NCBI RefSeq assembly: GCF_015210005.1
Contig: NZ_MU158698.1
Coordinates: forward strand, 1,909,479-1,973,478
Length of the DNA: 64,000 nucleotides
Reading direction: 5' to 3'
DNA from: Sphingobacterium hungaricum
GTDB lineage: Bacteria; Bacteroidota; Bacteroidia; Sphingobacteriales; Sphingobacteriaceae
Shown: in pieces, positions 62,680-64,000 of the stretch
Layout: every line of letters starts with the position of its first letter
Position numbering within the stretch: the stretch's first letter is position 1
Notes under the pieces: model-generated
What the model was told of the DNA's origin: nothing
What the model saw: only the letters and a program-made list of their open reading frames with translations
The model's database searches: none
Translations under genes and position numbers: made by a program

Positions 62680-62982
62680 TTATCCGAATGATAGATTCAC
62701 ACGTTTACCAAGTCCAAATTCGAATATTCTATATAAAGTGGAAAGTTGTATATCGCACTGACCATTTTCTATTCTTGAAATATAACTTTTTTTAGTTCCG
62801 ATTTTTTCTGCTAATTCTTGTTGAGTCATGTTTGCTTCTTTACGCGCCTCTTTTAGTAGCTCACTTATTATAAAATATTGTGACTTTTCTTCAAACTCGT
62901 CTCGTTTTGCTTCGCCAATTTTTCCGTATTTGATGTCTAATAGCTCGTCAAAGTTTCTCGCATCTTTAATCTTGTCTTTCAT
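62680..62982 (-). CDS. higA: HigA-type antitoxin (Xre helix-turn-helix)
   Basis: A 100-residue DNA-binding antitoxin. The helix-turn-helix is MTQQELAEKIGTKKSYISRIENG (given by position, about 53-75). The N-terminal part (1-50) is helical and probably binds the toxin. It overlaps the upstream toxin gene by 17 bases, the HigB-HigA order of type II systems. It should neutralise the toxin and repress the operon. Confidence 0.85.
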   Translation of the reverse strand: MKDKIKDARNFDELLDIKYGKIGEAKRDEFEEKSQYFIISELLKEARKEANMTQQELAEKIGTKKSYISRIENGQCDIQLSTLYRIFEFGLGKRVNLSFG

Positions 62983-63328
62983 ATCCTGTATTTTTAGATT
63001 TGAAGTAGTCTTGTTTCAATTTTATGGCAATTTCAATTTCAGACTTAGGCGTTTTCTGGGTCTTTTTCTGAAATCCATTAAATAGAATAACTAAGTTTCC
63101 TTTATCAAAACAGCAAAATATTCTATAAATATTGCTCTCAAATTCAATTCTTATTTCATAAATTCCATCTGTGCCAGTTAAGTGCTTGAGGAATTTTTTT
63201 GGAACCACCTGAACCGTTCTGATTATTTTAAAAACATATTCTATTTTTTCCTGCACTTTACTAGACTGTTCTAGGTAAAAGTCTAGAAAAAAATGTTCAT
63301 AGAATATGATTTTTCTTTCAGGATTCAT
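62966..63328 (-). CDS. higB: HigB-type RelE-family toxin
   Basis: A 120-residue toxin of the RelE/HigB (phage Gp49-like) fold, which cuts mRNA on the ribosome. It has the core KFLKHLTGTDGIYEIRIEF, NIYRIFCCFDKGNLVILFNGF and the C-terminal helix KTPKSEIEIA typical of the group. The gene precedes its antitoxin with overlap. A small AT-rich operon set between the SHOCT/lnt unit and rsmI, which suggests it was inserted. A palindromic operator lies just upstream. Confidence 0.85.
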   Translation of the reverse strand: MNPERKIIFYEHFFLDFYLEQSSKVQEKIEYVFKIIRTVQVVPKKFLKHLTGTDGIYEIRIEFESNIYRIFCCFDKGNLVILFNGFQKKTQKTPKSEIEIAIKLKQDYFKSKNTGYERQD

Positions 63329-63334
63329 TGCATA

Positions 63335-63352
63335 AAGTTAACTTAAAAGTTA
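63335..63352. promoter_or_regulatory. palindromic operator upstream of higB
   Basis: Two overlapping palindromes, AAGTTAACTT (63335-63344) and TAACTT-aa-AAGTTA (63339-63352), lie directly before the toxin start. On the minus strand they overlap a -7-like TAACTTTA. The likely binding site of HigA for autoregulation. Confidence 0.55.
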
Positions 63353-63383
63353 TCAAATTGCAAAAAACATAATCACTTATTTA

Positions 63384-64000
63384 TCATTCCAAACCTGCTA
63401 CGCAAAATACAAATTCGCCTTTTAACGTGTTAGATTCAAAATGTTGCTTTAATTCGACCAATGTTCCCCGCACATTTTCTTCGAAGAGCTTACTTAATTC
63501 TCTGGAAATCGAAGCTTGGCGGTCTTCACCAAAGTAAGTGATAAATTCCTCCAACGTTTTAAGAACGCGATGCGGTGACTCGTAGAATATCATTGTCCGC
63601 TTTTCTTCAGCCAATAGTTTCATTCGCGTTTGTCTTCCTTTTTTAACAGGAAGAAATCCTTCGAAACAAAATCGGTCATTCGGCAAGCCGGAATTTACCA
63701 ATGCCGGAACAAATGCTGTAGCTCCGGGCAAACATTGCACTTCGTAACCCGCTTTTATTGCTTCGCGAACCAATAAAAAGCCAGGGTCAGAAATTGCAGG
63801 CGTGCCTGCATCTGAAATTAACGCAACTTGTTTTCCTTCGCCCAGAAATTTAATAATTTCTGTAACTGCTTTGTGTTCATTGTGCTGATGGTGAGCGAAA
63901 ACTTTTTTGTCAATGCCAAAATGTTTTAACAATGGCGCACTAGTGCGTGTGTCTTCAGCCAAGATGACATCCGACTCCTTCAACACTCTTATCGCGCGAA
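63384..64000 (-). CDS. rsmI: 16S rRNA 2'-O-methyltransferase RsmI, truncated by window end
   Basis: Methylates the ribose of C1402 in 16S rRNA. The frame runs to the window end, where the last codons encode R-A-I-R-V-L-K-E-S, matching the usual N-terminal region of RsmI. The true start (typically MLYLVPTPIGNLEDIT) lies outside the window. Motifs visible: VILAEDTRTS, SDAGTPAISDPG, PGATAFVPALVNSGLP, FEGFLPVKKG, and FYESPHRVLKTLEE. The C-terminal end FVFCVAGLE is complete. Confidence 0.92.
   Translation of the reverse strand, partial: RAIRVLKESDVILAEDTRTSAPLLKHFGIDKKVFAHHQHNEHKAVTEIIKFLGEGKQVALISDAGTPAISDPGFLLVREAIKAGYEVQCLPGATAFVPALVNSGLPNDRFCFEGFLPVKKGRQTRMKLLAEEKRTMIFYESPHRVLKTLEEFITYFGEDRQASISRELSKLFEENVRGTLVELKQHFESNTLKGEFVFCVAGLE

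Overview
The window looks like chromosome of a Bacteroidota member of the family Sphingobacteriaceae (Sphingobacterium/Pedobacter type). The evidence is SusC/SusD outer-membrane pairs, TonB-dependent receptors with carboxypeptidase-like N-domains, an ATP synthase operon without beta and epsilon genes, divergent tamB/tsaD, a sphingolipid-type fatty acid hydroxylase, low GC, and repeated use of the Bacteroidota promoter motif TAnnTTTG. I saw no rRNA, tRNA, CRISPR array, prophage or intact insertion sequence. Most of it is ordinary core genome, with accessory loci set between core genes.

Layout. 0.1-3.4 kb: purU, parE and a cupin on the minus strand. 3.6-5.8 kb: a Pif1-like helicase. 5.9-11.6 kb: ATP synthase operon (AtpI-like, atpB, E, F, H, A, G), interrupted before atpG by an unusual heptamer-rich inverted repeat. 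11.7-14.7 kb: fatty acid hydroxylase, single-repeat DUF1456 protein, a tandem hairpin-bearing repeat, fabH and clpS. 14.8-23.1 kb: a TonB-type receptor, a DUF1080 lipoprotein and a SusD/SusC pair whose SusC has two N-terminal regulatory domains. 23.7-26.7 kb: a 95-residue protein coupled to a DEAH-type helicase that carries two membrane segments. 26.7-32.1 kb: tamB and tsaD. 32.2-39.0 kb: an ABC trio whose permease has a long histidine-rich insert, divergent from a TonB receptor and beta-helix lipoprotein pair; that pair has an 11-bp-phased direct-repeat operator of Pho-box design. 39.3-46.3 kb: an NlpC/P60 peptidase, dipeptide epimerase, SusC, SusD operon in which susC is cut by one in-frame stop codon. 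46.4-48.0 kb: glycosylasparaginase and msrA. 48.3-51.9 kb: parC followed closely by a class A beta-lactamase, with a terminator-like hairpin in the parC leader. 52.1-54.0 kb: small secreted proteins and an esterase. 54.1-57.9 kb: nucleoside MFS transporter, bifunctional-nuclease protein and etfBA. 58.2-64.0 kb: TPR protein, NlpE-like lipoprotein, cysteine desulfurase, lnt, a SHOCT protein, a HigBA toxin-antitoxin pair and the truncated start of rsmI.

How the genes work together. The NlpC/P60, epimerase and SusCD genes read as one pathway for taking up and converting cell-wall peptides, now probably crippled at the import step. The ABC trio looks like a metal-handling system. Its neighbours across the divergent promoter region look like an outer-membrane uptake pair under a response regulator. 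Several genes (clpS, the cysteine desulfurase, the AtpI-like gene) have the -7 box so close to the start codon that leaderless mRNAs are likely. The strongest candidates for undescribed biology are the membrane-anchored helicase with its coupled small protein, the phased operator at 34971-35043, and the peptide-scavenging locus.
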